Source: Anaerolineaceae bacterium (GTDB lineage Bacteria; Chloroflexota; Anaerolineae; Anaerolineales; Villigracilaceae). From it: a stretch of 9,477 nt of DNA. Under the pieces are notes generated by a model, which made no database searches, had not been told where the DNA came from, and saw nothing but the letters and a program-made list of their open reading frames with translations. The position numbers and the translations under genes are program-made. Below, piece by piece: positions 1 through 7,200 of the stretch; the stretch's first letter is position 1, and each line of letters opens with the position of its first letter. The stretch spans positions 1-9,477 of the forward strand of contig BQMV01000036.1 of assembly GCA_022181005.1 (NCBI GenBank), read 5' to 3'.

Positions 1-1951
1 AGATTTTGATCATCATCGTTTCAGGATCAATTTCCGCGACCATAGCGTGAACGCCGAAGGCGGTTGGTCCGTATTGGGGACCGTAGTAAGCGGTCGCTTC
101 CAATCCCGGTTCGGTGCCGGGTTCAACCGCGCCGCGCAACGGATTCGCTAGAGCCGCCAAATCGCTGAGGCTGATCGAACTCTGCGGAATATCCGCCACG
201 CGCACCATGCCGTCTTCCAATTCAAGTTCCTCTTCGGGCGCGTTGAGGACTTTGCTGGCAAGTTTGAGAATCTTTTTGCGAACCATTGTTGCGGCGGCGT
301 GCATGGCATTGCCCGCCACAACCGCGCCGCGACTGGCAAACGTGCCCGTCCCCCAGTTGAAGTGCGCCGAGTCGCCGGTGGTGATGCGAACGTCGGTAAC
401 TTCCACGCCCAATTGTTCGGCGACGACTTGCGCGAAGGAGGTGAAATGTCCCTGTCCTTGCGTGCCGACGCCAGTGGCGACCGCAATTTTTCCGCTGGCT
501 TCGACGGTTACGCGCGCGCCTTCGTAGGGACCGACGCCGGTCGTCTCGATAAAAGGCAACACACCGATGCCGACGCGCCGACCTTCCGCTCGATAGCGCG
601 GTTGCTCTTCCTTAACAAATTTTTCGTAGCCGATGGCTTTCAAGGTTTCATTTAACACGGCTTCGTAATTGCCGCTGTCAAAAATGAGCGGCGCGAAGGC
701 TTGATCAATAATCCCGTGTTCGTAGGGGAAGGCGTCGGGTTTGATTAAGTTGCGGCGTCGAATTTCGACGCGATCAATGCCCAATTCTTTGGCGGCAATA
801 TCCATCATGCGTTCGATGACGTAAATGCCATGCGGGCGACCCGCGCCGCGCATGGGGGTTACGATGGTTTTATTGGTGAACGCTACTCTGAATTCGGAAG
901 TGAAGTTTGGAATATCGTAGCCGCCCATGACGTGGCTTTGTGTGTTGAGCGGCGTGGTTAATCCGTAAGGATCGTACGCGCCAGTGTCGTGGATGAAATC
1001 GTCTTTGATGCCCAAAATTTTTCCGTCGCGAGTGAACGCCATTTCGACTTCATGCACTTGCCCGCGCTCTTGCGTAGTGGCGTAGAAATTTTCACGGCGG
1101 TCTTCAATCCACTTGACGGGGCGATTCAGTTTAATCGCCAACCAAGGGACGAGCATTTCTTCGGAATAGAACATCATGATTTTGGGACCGAACCCGCCGC
1201 CGATGAAAGGCGCGATGACGCGCACTTTGCTCTCGGATAAACCGAGCCGCGCCGCCAACCCGTTGCGGATGGGAATCGGCGCTTGCGTGGTGTCCCACAC
1301 GGTCAGCGATTCGGACTTCGCGTCCCATTGCGCCACGATGCCGCGATTTTCCATCGCCGCCGCCGTGCCGCGCTCGATGGTGAATCGGCGTTGAATGATC
1401 ACATCCGCCGACGCGCGCGCCGCTTCGTAATCGCCTTTTTTCTGAACAAGATGCGCGGCGAGGTTTGAATCAAGATCGTCGTGCACGAGCGGGCTGCCGG
1501 GTTCGAGCGCCTTTTCGATATCGGCGACGACAGGCAACGGTTCGTATTCAATTTCGATTAAGTCCAACCCGTCTTCGGCGATATAGCGCGTCTCGGCGAT
1601 GACGACGGCAATGATCTCGCCCGCGTGACGGATTTTGTCTTTCACGAGCGGGACTTGCCTACGCGAATTGAAAATTACGTCCTTGACGGTGGGCGGCGGC
1701 GACACCAACGGCGGACCAGGATAGCAGTCCGCGCCCATGTCTTCCGCTGTGTAAACCGCAATCACGCCTGGGTAGGCGCGGGCTTTAGATACATCAATGC
1801 TGCGGATGCGCGCGTGCGCGTACTCGCTGCGAAACATAGCGGCATGAGCCATGTTTGGCAAGTTTACGTCGTCAACGTACTGCGCTTGTCCCGTCAGCAG
1901 ACGCGGGTCTTCGTTACGCACAACGCGTTTGCCGATTAATCTCTTGTCCAT
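1..1951 (-). CDS. Molybdenum hydroxylase molybdopterin (large, catalytic) subunit, 3' end missing
   Basis: The frame is open without a stop from ATG 1951 to the left edge, 650 residues of a subunit usually about 760-800 long. It begins MDKRLIGKRVVRNEDPRLL, the standard opening of CoxL/CutL-type subunits, with GQAQYVDD, YAHARI and PGVIAVYT following in the a/b hammerhead domain. Cofactor-domain motifs: GGGFGPK at 251-257 (family GGGFG-x-K), MRGAGRPH at 367-374 (family form RGAGRPE/Q), and GTQGQGHFTSFAQVVAEQLG starting at 496 with GQGH ending at His502 (molybdopterin contact). The loop lacks the AYRCSFR sequence of true (form I) CO dehydrogenase and resembles the RGAGR of form II-type enzymes, so CO is unlikely as the substrate. 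The catalytic Glu near the C-terminus lies outside the window. AGGAGG ends 4 bases before the start; the gap to the small-subunit gene is 8 bases. Substrate unknown. Confidence 0.95.
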   Translation of the reverse strand, partial: MDKRLIGKRVVRNEDPRLLTGQAQYVDDVNLPNMAHAAMFRSEYAHARIRSIDVSKARAYPGVIAVYTAEDMGADCYPGPPLVSPPPTVKDVIFNSRRQVPLVKDKIRHAGEIIAVVIAETRYIAEDGLDLIEIEYEPLPVVADIEKALEPGSPLVHDDLDSNLAAHLVQKKGDYEAARASADVIIQRRFTIERGTAAAMENRGIVAQWDAKSESLTVWDTTQAPIPIRNGLAARLGLSESKVRVIAPFIGGGFGPKIMMFYSEEMLVPWLAIKLNRPVKWIEDRRENFYATTQERGQVHEVEMAFTRDGKILGIKDDFIHDTGAYDPYGLTTPLNTQSHVMGGYDIPNFTSEFRVAFTNKTIVTPMRGAGRPHGIYVIERMMDIAAKELGIDRVEIRRRNLIKPDAFPYEHGIIDQAFAPLIFDSGNYEAVLNETLKAIGYEKFVKEEQPRYRAEGRRVGIGVLPFIETTGVGPYEGARVTVEASGKIAVATGVGTQGQGHFTSFAQVVAEQLGVEVTDVRITTGDSAHFNWGTGTFASRGAVVAGNAMHAAATMVRKKILKLASKVLNAPEEELELEDGMVRVADIPQSSISLSDLAALANPLRGAVEPGTEPGLEATAYYGPQYGPTAFGVHAMVAEIDPETMMIKI

Positions 1952-1955
1952 TGCG

Positions 1956-1959
1956 CCTC

Positions 1960-1961
<2 letters not shown>
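1956..1961 (-). promoter_or_regulatory. Ribosome binding site of the molybdopterin subunit, overlapping the 2Fe-2S stop
   Basis: AGGAGG, 4 bases before ATG 1951. The TAG stop of the small subunit (1962-1960) supplies its first two bases, the same stop-on-ribosome-site layout as the preceding junction. Confidence 0.85.
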
Positions 1962-2448
<487 letters not shown>

Positions 2449-2454
2449 AATTAT

Positions 2455-2459
2455 CTCCT
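2455..2459 (-). promoter_or_regulatory. Ribosome binding site of the 2Fe-2S subunit, overlapping the FAD-subunit stop
   Basis: AGGAG, 6 bases before ATG 2448. The TAG stop of the FAD subunit (2460-2458) forms the first bases of the element. Confidence 0.85.
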
Positions 2460-3336
2460 ACTGCTTTCCCTGCGCGCGTTGATGCGCCTGCTCGATGGCG
2501 CGCTGGCAAAGCGTGTTTGCCAGATGACGGCGAAAATCTGCCGTGGCGTGGATGTCGTCGCCTGGGTCAATCTCTTCGGTTGTCGCCAGTTCTGTCGCGG
2601 CGCGAATCGCTTCGGGCGTAACGGCTTGCCCTTTGAGCAGATTCGAGGCGCGTTCGGCGTACATAGGGTGATCGCCAACGCTCAGGAAAACCAGACGCGC
2701 GTTTTGGCAGATTCCGTTTTCATCCAACGTCAGGACGGCGGCGACGCCCGCCAATGCAAAATCGTGTTTGCGGCGGTTGACTTCTTGCAACGACCAGCCC
2801 GAATGCGGAGGCAGTTCAGGGACAAAACCTTCGACGAGGATTTCGTCAGGCTCTAGCGCGGTAGTGTACAAACCGAGAAAGAATTCGCTAGCGGAAACCC
2901 AACGTTCGCCGCGTTGACTGACGAGGCGGAATTTTGCGTCCAGCGTGGTGGTCAAAGTAGGCAGTTCGGCGGCGGGGTCGGCGTGCGAAAGGCTGCCGCC
3001 AAATGTGCCGCGCGTGCGCACCTGCGGGTACGCGATCTTCGGCATGGTCGAATAAATCAGCGGGGCGTGTTGCGCCATAACGGGGCTGGCTTCGGATTGA
3101 TGATGGCGCGTCAACGCGCCCACGCGCACGCCGCCTTCTTCGGCGTTGATGTAGGCGAGGTCGGGGATGTTATTAATATCAACCAAGACGGCGGGTTGAG
3201 CGATGCGGAAGTTCATCATCGGCACGAGGCTTTGTCCGCCCGCCAATACTTTAGCGTCGTAGCCGTGTTCGCTCAGCAAAGACAAGGCTTCGTCGAGCGT
3301 TGTCGGTGCGTAATATTCAAATGGAGCTGGCTTCAT
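2458..3336 (-). CDS. Molybdenum hydroxylase FAD-binding (medium) subunit
   Basis: The 292-residue medium subunit of a xanthine dehydrogenase/CO dehydrogenase-family enzyme (CoxM/CutM type, usual length about 285-295). It takes electrons from the 2Fe-2S subunit and passes them on through FAD. Visible motifs: the N-terminal F-x-Y-x-x-P-x-T-x-x-E-A-L-x-L-L pattern, the FAD pyrophosphate loop AGGQSLVPMMN at 32-42, and the second FAD-contact region TFGGS at 111-115 followed by HADPAAE at 118-124 (family form T-I/L-GG-N/S and HADP-x-x-D/E). The C-terminal domain carries the A-x-x-x-x-x-P-x-x-D-x-x-A-x-x-x-Y/F-R-R-x-L pattern (IDPGDDIHATADFRRHLA). No Fe-S motif, as expected for a separate medium subunit. 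The start follows AAGGAG by 7 bases, inside the end of the preceding gene. FAD - FeS - Mo is a common subunit order in CoxM-S-L-type operons. Confidence 0.95.
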   Translation of the reverse strand: MKPAPFEYYAPTTLDEALSLLSEHGYDAKVLAGGQSLVPMMNFRIAQPAVLVDINNIPDLAYINAEEGGVRVGALTRHHQSEASPVMAQHAPLIYSTMPKIAYPQVRTRGTFGGSLSHADPAAELPTLTTTLDAKFRLVSQRGERWVSASEFFLGLYTTALEPDEILVEGFVPELPPHSGWSLQEVNRRKHDFALAGVAAVLTLDENGICQNARLVFLSVGDHPMYAERASNLLKGQAVTPEAIRAATELATTEEIDPGDDIHATADFRRHLANTLCQRAIEQAHQRAQGKQ

Positions 3337-4240
3337 ACACGTTCTCCTTATCAGTCCGCAACGTGCGCGGCGTGTTGACTTGCGATAGCGCTTGCATCGT
3401 TCTCTGTATATATTCCGCGAAAGAGGTCGGCGCTCTATTCAGCAGAAATTGCAAAAGGCGCGGGTTGCCGCTCAACCCCTGTTGCGCGTAATATTGAAAC
3501 ATGGCGCTCAGCGTTTCGATTTGATACTCGCCCATCCCTGCGGCGCGCGCTTGCGCTTGCCATTCCGCGAGCGGGACGACTTGCGCCTCGACTGGACACG
3601 CAAGCGTTTCGCTTAACGCAAGCGCGACTTCGTCTTGCGTCATGCCCGCCGTGCCGACCAACTCGACGACGGCATTATACCAATCGGCTTCGGTCAACAC
3701 GATGGCGGCGGCTTGCGCCACATCCTCCAAGTCCACGAGACTTAAGCGCGTTTGCGGCGGATAAGGGATGGGATACGCGCCGCGCTCGAGGATGGAACGT
3801 TCGTGCGCCGCGACGTTTTGCATATAGGCGCAAGGCTGCAAAATGGTAAAGGACAAACCGCTGGCAAGCAGCGCTTCTTCCACGCGCATTTTCAACCAGT
3901 GATGCGGCATAGCTTCGATCTGCGGGCGCAACACAGAATGATAGACAAAGTGTTGCACGTTCGCCGAGCGCGTCGCGGCGATGAGGCGCTCGCCCATCTC
4001 GACTTCATACGGGCTGACGTTGGGCGGAATGTGATAGACCGCCCGCGCGCCGTCCGTTGCGCGTTGCAGGTCGGCTTCGTTAAGCATATCGCCGACCAGC
4101 GCTTCTTGCGCGCCCAACGCTTTAAGTTGAGCGACTTGTTCGGCGCGGCGGACGAGCGCCCGCGCGGATTCCCCGCGCGCAGACAAGGCGCGCACGACCG
4201 CCTGTCCCGTTTTACCCGCCGCGCCTGTAACTAAAATCAT
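3317..4240 (-). CDS. NmrA-like NAD(P)-binding protein (atypical SDR)
   Basis: A 307-residue atypical short-chain dehydrogenase/NmrA-type protein. The N-terminus MILVTGAAGKTGQAVV carries the Rossmann dinucleotide motif GxxGxxG at residues 6-12. Further family features follow: an ALVRR stretch after beta-2, a GDML element after beta-3, a YHSVLRP segment with the downstream K-M-x-x-E-E, and an ILQPCAYMQN segment typical of NmrA/HSCARG-like proteins. Such proteins are either NAD(P)H-dependent reductases or redox sensors without catalysis; the sequence does not decide which. Start: ATG 4240 overlaps the cyclase stop (ATGA) and puts the Rossmann strand right at the N-terminus; upstream TTG at 4270 would add ten unlike residues. 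There is no strong Shine-Dalgarno, so translation probably depends on coupling. The 3' end overlaps the FAD-subunit gene by 20 bases. Role in the pathway is not known. Confidence 0.85.
   Translation of the reverse strand: MILVTGAAGKTGQAVVRALSARGESARALVRRAEQVAQLKALGAQEALVGDMLNEADLQRATDGARAVYHIPPNVSPYEVEMGERLIAATRSANVQHFVYHSVLRPQIEAMPHHWLKMRVEEALLASGLSFTILQPCAYMQNVAAHERSILERGAYPIPYPPQTRLSLVDLEDVAQAAAIVLTEADWYNAVVELVGTAGMTQDEVALALSETLACPVEAQVVPLAEWQAQARAAGMGEYQIETLSAMFQYYAQQGLSGNPRLLQFLLNRAPTSFAEYIQRTMQALSQVNTPRTLRTDKENVYEASSI
3344..3349 (-). promoter_or_regulatory. Ribosome binding site of the FAD subunit, inside the NmrA-like gene
   Basis: AAGGAG, 7 bases before ATG 3336. It lies within the last codons of the NmrA-like gene, which ends 20 bases into the FAD-subunit gene. 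The strong site supports ATG 3336 and an overlapping, coupled arrangement. Confidence 0.85.
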
Positions 4241-5901
4241 TCTTTGAACGCTACGAAGCGACCCCAACAAGATTCAAGTTCCATGCCTTTTTGTACGAAA
4301 CAGCCGATGAAGTAACGTCCGCTTTCGAGGTCGGCGAGGTCTTTGCCCAAGTTCTCGGCGTGGATGATGTGCTTCGGGAAGAGGTTGAGGTGCATATCTT
4401 GATAATACTGATCGAGCGGATACATCTCGTCCCAACTTTTGCCGAAGGCTTCCATCAACTTGCGGTTGGCTTCTTCAAAAGTTTTCGGATGCCAGTTGCG
4501 TTGAATCGTGTTCATGGGATGTTCCATCGCCACACAATCCACGCCCAACCATTTGATTTCCTTCTCTACGCACCAATCCGCGAAATCGGCGGAGGGACCA
4601 GGGTGGCGAATCATATAACGGAATTCGTCCGAGTCGGGGCTGTTCCAGCCGTATTTGTTATAGCCTGTTTTGACGATCAAAATATCGCCTTTGCGAACGT
4701 CCGCGACTTTTTCGATCATCTCTGGCGAATAGACGCTGGTATCGCTGACCATCTCGGAGATGTCGGCGATTACGCCAGGACCAAACCAGTAATCGAAAGG
4801 CATTTGCCCGATGGTGCGCCCCGTAACGTAGAAGTGGCGTTCGCCGTCCATGTGGGTGGCGAGGTGGAAACTGGCGCGGCAGTGCGCGTTGTTGCGTCCC
4901 ATGCCAAAGTATTGCCCGCCGACTCGTTTGGTGTAGTTGACGCTGAGCGGAACGTAGTTCGCCCATTGCGGAGATTGCACGCTGAAGGGAACGGTCATAT
5001 CGAAGACGGGCGCGGCGCGCAGCGCGTCGAAGAATTGATTGGCGTCCATGCCTTCGGGCGGCAACAACGCGGCGACGCGACTCCACGCCGATTCGACTTC
5101 CATGAACGGAACGGGGTTGACCATGATCCAAGCGCGTTGATTCTTGAGTTCGTCAATTTGCCCGCCGAGCGCTTCCGCCAACAACAGCCCCGATTTGGGC
5201 ATGACAACGTGCGTCAACTCATAATATTTTTCGGGCGGAAAGAGCTCGTCCCACGTTTTGCCGTAAGTCTCTTTCAGTTTGGCTTCCGCTTTTTCAAACT
5301 CGCGCGCGTGCATGTAACGCAAGTTCGTGTTCATGGGGTGTTCCGCGCAACCGCAGTCCACGCCGACCAGTTTGAGTTTCATATCCAACGCCCACTGGAA
5401 GAACTCAGGCGAAGGTCCTGGGTGGCGCAGGTAATAGCCGAACTCTTTATTTTCCACGCCGCCTTGCGCCGCCTCGTTGTGGACATCGGGCTGGTCCCAG
5501 CCGTACTTGTGATAACCCGTATTGATGATGAGGATGTCGCCTTGCTTGACTTCGACGCGCGAAGTGATCATTTCGGGCGTGTATAAGCTGTAATCTGAAA
5601 CCGCGTCGGAAATATCCACGACGACGCCTTCGCCGTATAAATCGCCGAGCGGAATATCGGCAATGGCGCGCGCGCCCGAATGGAAAGCGCGCGGTCCGAC
5701 CAGATGCGTGCCAGTGTTGTTGCTCCACTCGATCAACTGTCCGTTCGCGCCTTGTCCGCCGATGAACGAACCCGTCAGCCGTTTGAAGAACTGAACTTGC
5801 AAAGGCATTTCGCCGGGGAAAGGCGGCGTAAAAATGCTTAAGGCTTGATTGAGATCAAACCATTTTGCGCGAGTCAAAATATCAACCACTGATTGAGCCA
5901 T
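4237..5901 (-). CDS. Tandem-domain cyclase (kynurenine formamidase-like) family hydrolase
   Basis: A 554-residue protein made of two cyclase-family domains (PF04199 type; single-domain members are about 210-270 residues). These are metal-dependent hydrolases that open cyclic or linear amides (kynurenine formamidase, isatin hydrolase). Domain 1 covers about residues 10-275 and domain 2 about 290-554. They share clear internal repeats: Y-T/S-PEMI, GDILI-x-x-TGY-x-KYGW, RHPGPS, GVDC-x-x-x-EHPMNT. The family motif HxGTHxDxPxH is well kept in domain 2 (His346, His350, Asp352, His356, read as HLATHMDGERH) but degraded in domain 1 (Asn62, His66, Val68, Ala72). Both keep a second His/Glu pair twelve residues apart (His231/Glu243; His504/Glu516). 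Start ATG 5901 sits 8 bases after AAAGGAG; an upstream TTG at 5919 precedes the ribosome site and is rejected. The stop overlaps the next start as ATGA. Substrate unknown; a ring or amide product of the hydroxylase is plausible. Confidence 0.88.
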   Translation of the reverse strand: MAQSVVDILTRAKWFDLNQALSIFTPPFPGEMPLQVQFFKRLTGSFIGGQGANGQLIEWSNNTGTHLVGPRAFHSGARAIADIPLGDLYGEGVVVDISDAVSDYSLYTPEMITSRVEVKQGDILIINTGYHKYGWDQPDVHNEAAQGGVENKEFGYYLRHPGPSPEFFQWALDMKLKLVGVDCGCAEHPMNTNLRYMHAREFEKAEAKLKETYGKTWDELFPPEKYYELTHVVMPKSGLLLAEALGGQIDELKNQRAWIMVNPVPFMEVESAWSRVAALLPPEGMDANQFFDALRAAPVFDMTVPFSVQSPQWANYVPLSVNYTKRVGGQYFGMGRNNAHCRASFHLATHMDGERHFYVTGRTIGQMPFDYWFGPGVIADISEMVSDTSVYSPEMIEKVADVRKGDILIVKTGYNKYGWNSPDSDEFRYMIRHPGPSADFADWCVEKEIKWLGVDCVAMEHPMNTIQRNWHPKTFEEANRKLMEAFGKSWDEMYPLDQYYQDMHLNLFPKHIIHAENLGKDLADLESGRYFIGCFVQKGMELESCWGRFVAFKE

Positions 5902-5909
5902 AAAATTTT

Positions 5910-5916
5910 CTCCTTT
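5910..5916 (-). promoter_or_regulatory. Ribosome binding site deciding the tandem cyclase start
   Basis: AAAGGAG, 8 bases before ATG 5901. It would be translated if the in-frame TTG at 5919 were the start, so that codon is rejected. The 41-base gap after the DUF1116 stop is the largest between complete genes after the one before fdrA. Confidence 0.85.
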
Positions 5917-5942
5917 CAATATGATGATGCGCGATAGCGCGA

Positions 5943-7187
5943 TTAGGCGAAGCCGTATTTCTCGGCGTACGCCATAAAGGCTTCTTGGAACATCTCAAAA
6001 GGCGGACGCACTAAGCCCGCGCCGATTTGCCCAACGCCCGCGTCTTTATGAGCAATGCCCGTGTTGACGCGCGGCGTGATGCCCGTCTCGACCACTTTGC
6101 GAATGTCAATGCCGGTGGGCGTGCCGCGAAAATCCAACGGCGGGACGGTGAAATACTTATGTTCGCCGTGCGTGATCTCGTACATCTCCAACGTGGCGTT
6201 GATGGCGTCCTTCGGTTTGCCGCTGACAAAGGTTACGATCGCGGGCGCAGTCGCCATCGCAAATCCGCCGATGCCTGCCGTCTCGGTGATGGTGCTGTCG
6301 CCGATGTCGCCGCTGGCGTCCGCTTCGCTAAAGCCGGGGAAGTACAACCCTTGCGGAGTCGCCACTGGCGCAGTGAACCAGCGATCGCCCAACCCGCTGA
6401 CGCGCATACCGAAGTCCGTGCCGTTGCGCGCCATGACCGAAACGATTGTGCTGCCTTCGATGTCGTGCGCAGTTTCCGCCATCGCCTTACAAGCCGCCAT
6501 TACAGGATTCAAAACGCTCAGGGCGTTGTCGCCCAACGATTTGATAATTTGCGCGGCAAGCTCCGAATTAGGCGCGGCTTGCGCGACATAAGGCGCAAGT
6601 TTCGCAGTATACATAAACGAGCCGGCTTTATTGCGATTGTGCCCTTCGTCGCCCATGTGCAGGGCTTCCGCAATTAATGCGCGCATATCCAACCCGCCGC
6701 TCAACTCGATGGCTTTCGCCAACACAGGCGCCATCGTATCGTTAAGCCAATGCAAGCGTTCTTGCACGTCCTCGCTGTACGCGCCATAGCGCAACACTTT
6801 GCCATAGCCTTCGTTGACGTTGGAGAACGTCCTGTTTCCGTGAGTTTTATTCTCGACGATATAGACCCACATGGACGGGCTGGTAACGCCCGCCATCGGT
6901 CCCACCGCGTGATGATGATGACACGGCTCTAACTTGATTTTGCCCGATTCGACCAACGCTTGCGCTTCTGCCATGTCTTTGGCTTTGCCTTCGTAGATTA
7001 ACGCGCCCGTAATCGCGCCGCGCATCGGACCCGAAGCGCGCGCCCAAGTGATCGGCGGACCGGCGTGCATGAGCAGATCGTCGCTCATGCCGGGGATGAC
7101 GTCGCGCGCGACGCCCATCCCAATCAACATCGGGCGAGATTCCATCATGCGCTCAATCGCTGTGTCGTTTGCTTTTTCGATATCCAT
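5943..7187 (-). CDS. DUF1116 protein, YlbE/AllG-like
   Basis: A 414-residue protein, close to the length of E. coli YlbE/AllG (about 420). The DUF1116 family is nearly always encoded beside fdrA; in E. coli the pair plus a DUF2877 protein belongs to the allantoin-oxamate route that makes carbamoyl phosphate. Visible features: MLIGMGVARDVIPGM near the N-terminus, GPPITWARASGPMRGAI around residues 43-59, four consecutive His at 90-93 followed by AVGPMAG (a candidate metal or catalytic site), NGTDFGMRVSGLGDRWF, a glycine-rich ETAGIGGFAMA stretch, and the C-terminal TGIAHKDAGVGQIGAG motif. No signal peptide or membrane segment, so probably cytoplasmic and likely complexed with FdrA. The start ATG is preceded by AAGGAG at 7 bases, and the gap to fdrA is 12 bases, so translation is probably coupled. 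Family assignment is firm; molecular role is inferred from neighbours. Confidence 0.9.
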   Translation of the reverse strand: MDIEKANDTAIERMMESRPMLIGMGVARDVIPGMSDDLLMHAGPPITWARASGPMRGAITGALIYEGKAKDMAEAQALVESGKIKLEPCHHHHAVGPMAGVTSPSMWVYIVENKTHGNRTFSNVNEGYGKVLRYGAYSEDVQERLHWLNDTMAPVLAKAIELSGGLDMRALIAEALHMGDEGHNRNKAGSFMYTAKLAPYVAQAAPNSELAAQIIKSLGDNALSVLNPVMAACKAMAETAHDIEGSTIVSVMARNGTDFGMRVSGLGDRWFTAPVATPQGLYFPGFSEADASGDIGDSTITETAGIGGFAMATAPAIVTFVSGKPKDAINATLEMYEITHGEHKYFTVPPLDFRGTPTGIDIRKVVETGITPRVNTGIAHKDAGVGQIGAGLVRPPFEMFQEAFMAYAEKYGFA

Positions 7188-7194
7188 AAAAATG

Positions 7195-7200
7195 CTCCTT
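7195..7200 (-). promoter_or_regulatory. Ribosome binding site of the DUF1116 gene, built on the fdrA stop
   Basis: AAGGAG, 7 bases before ATG 7187. Its first A is the last base of the fdrA TAA stop codon (7202-7200), so ribosomes finishing FdrA can re-engage at once. This suits two subunits made in equal amounts. Confidence 0.85.

Noticed and set aside
4291..5586. A 431-codon open frame on the plus strand
   Set aside because: It is antisense to the tandem cyclase gene, whose two domains, repeats and ribosome site are clear. The plus-strand product has no recognisable motif and no good ribosome site; GC-rich third positions explain the open frame.
5926..5942. Small inverted repeat (GCGC-GATA-GCGC type) between the DUF1116 and cyclase genes
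   Set aside because: Only a 4-base stem of a very common local word and no T-run afterwards, so neither a terminator nor a convincing regulatory hairpin.
6027..6677. A 216-codon plus-strand open frame opposite the DUF1116 gene
   Set aside because: Arg/His/Ala-rich composition typical of a reverse-complement shadow, fully covered by a well-conserved gene on the other strand.
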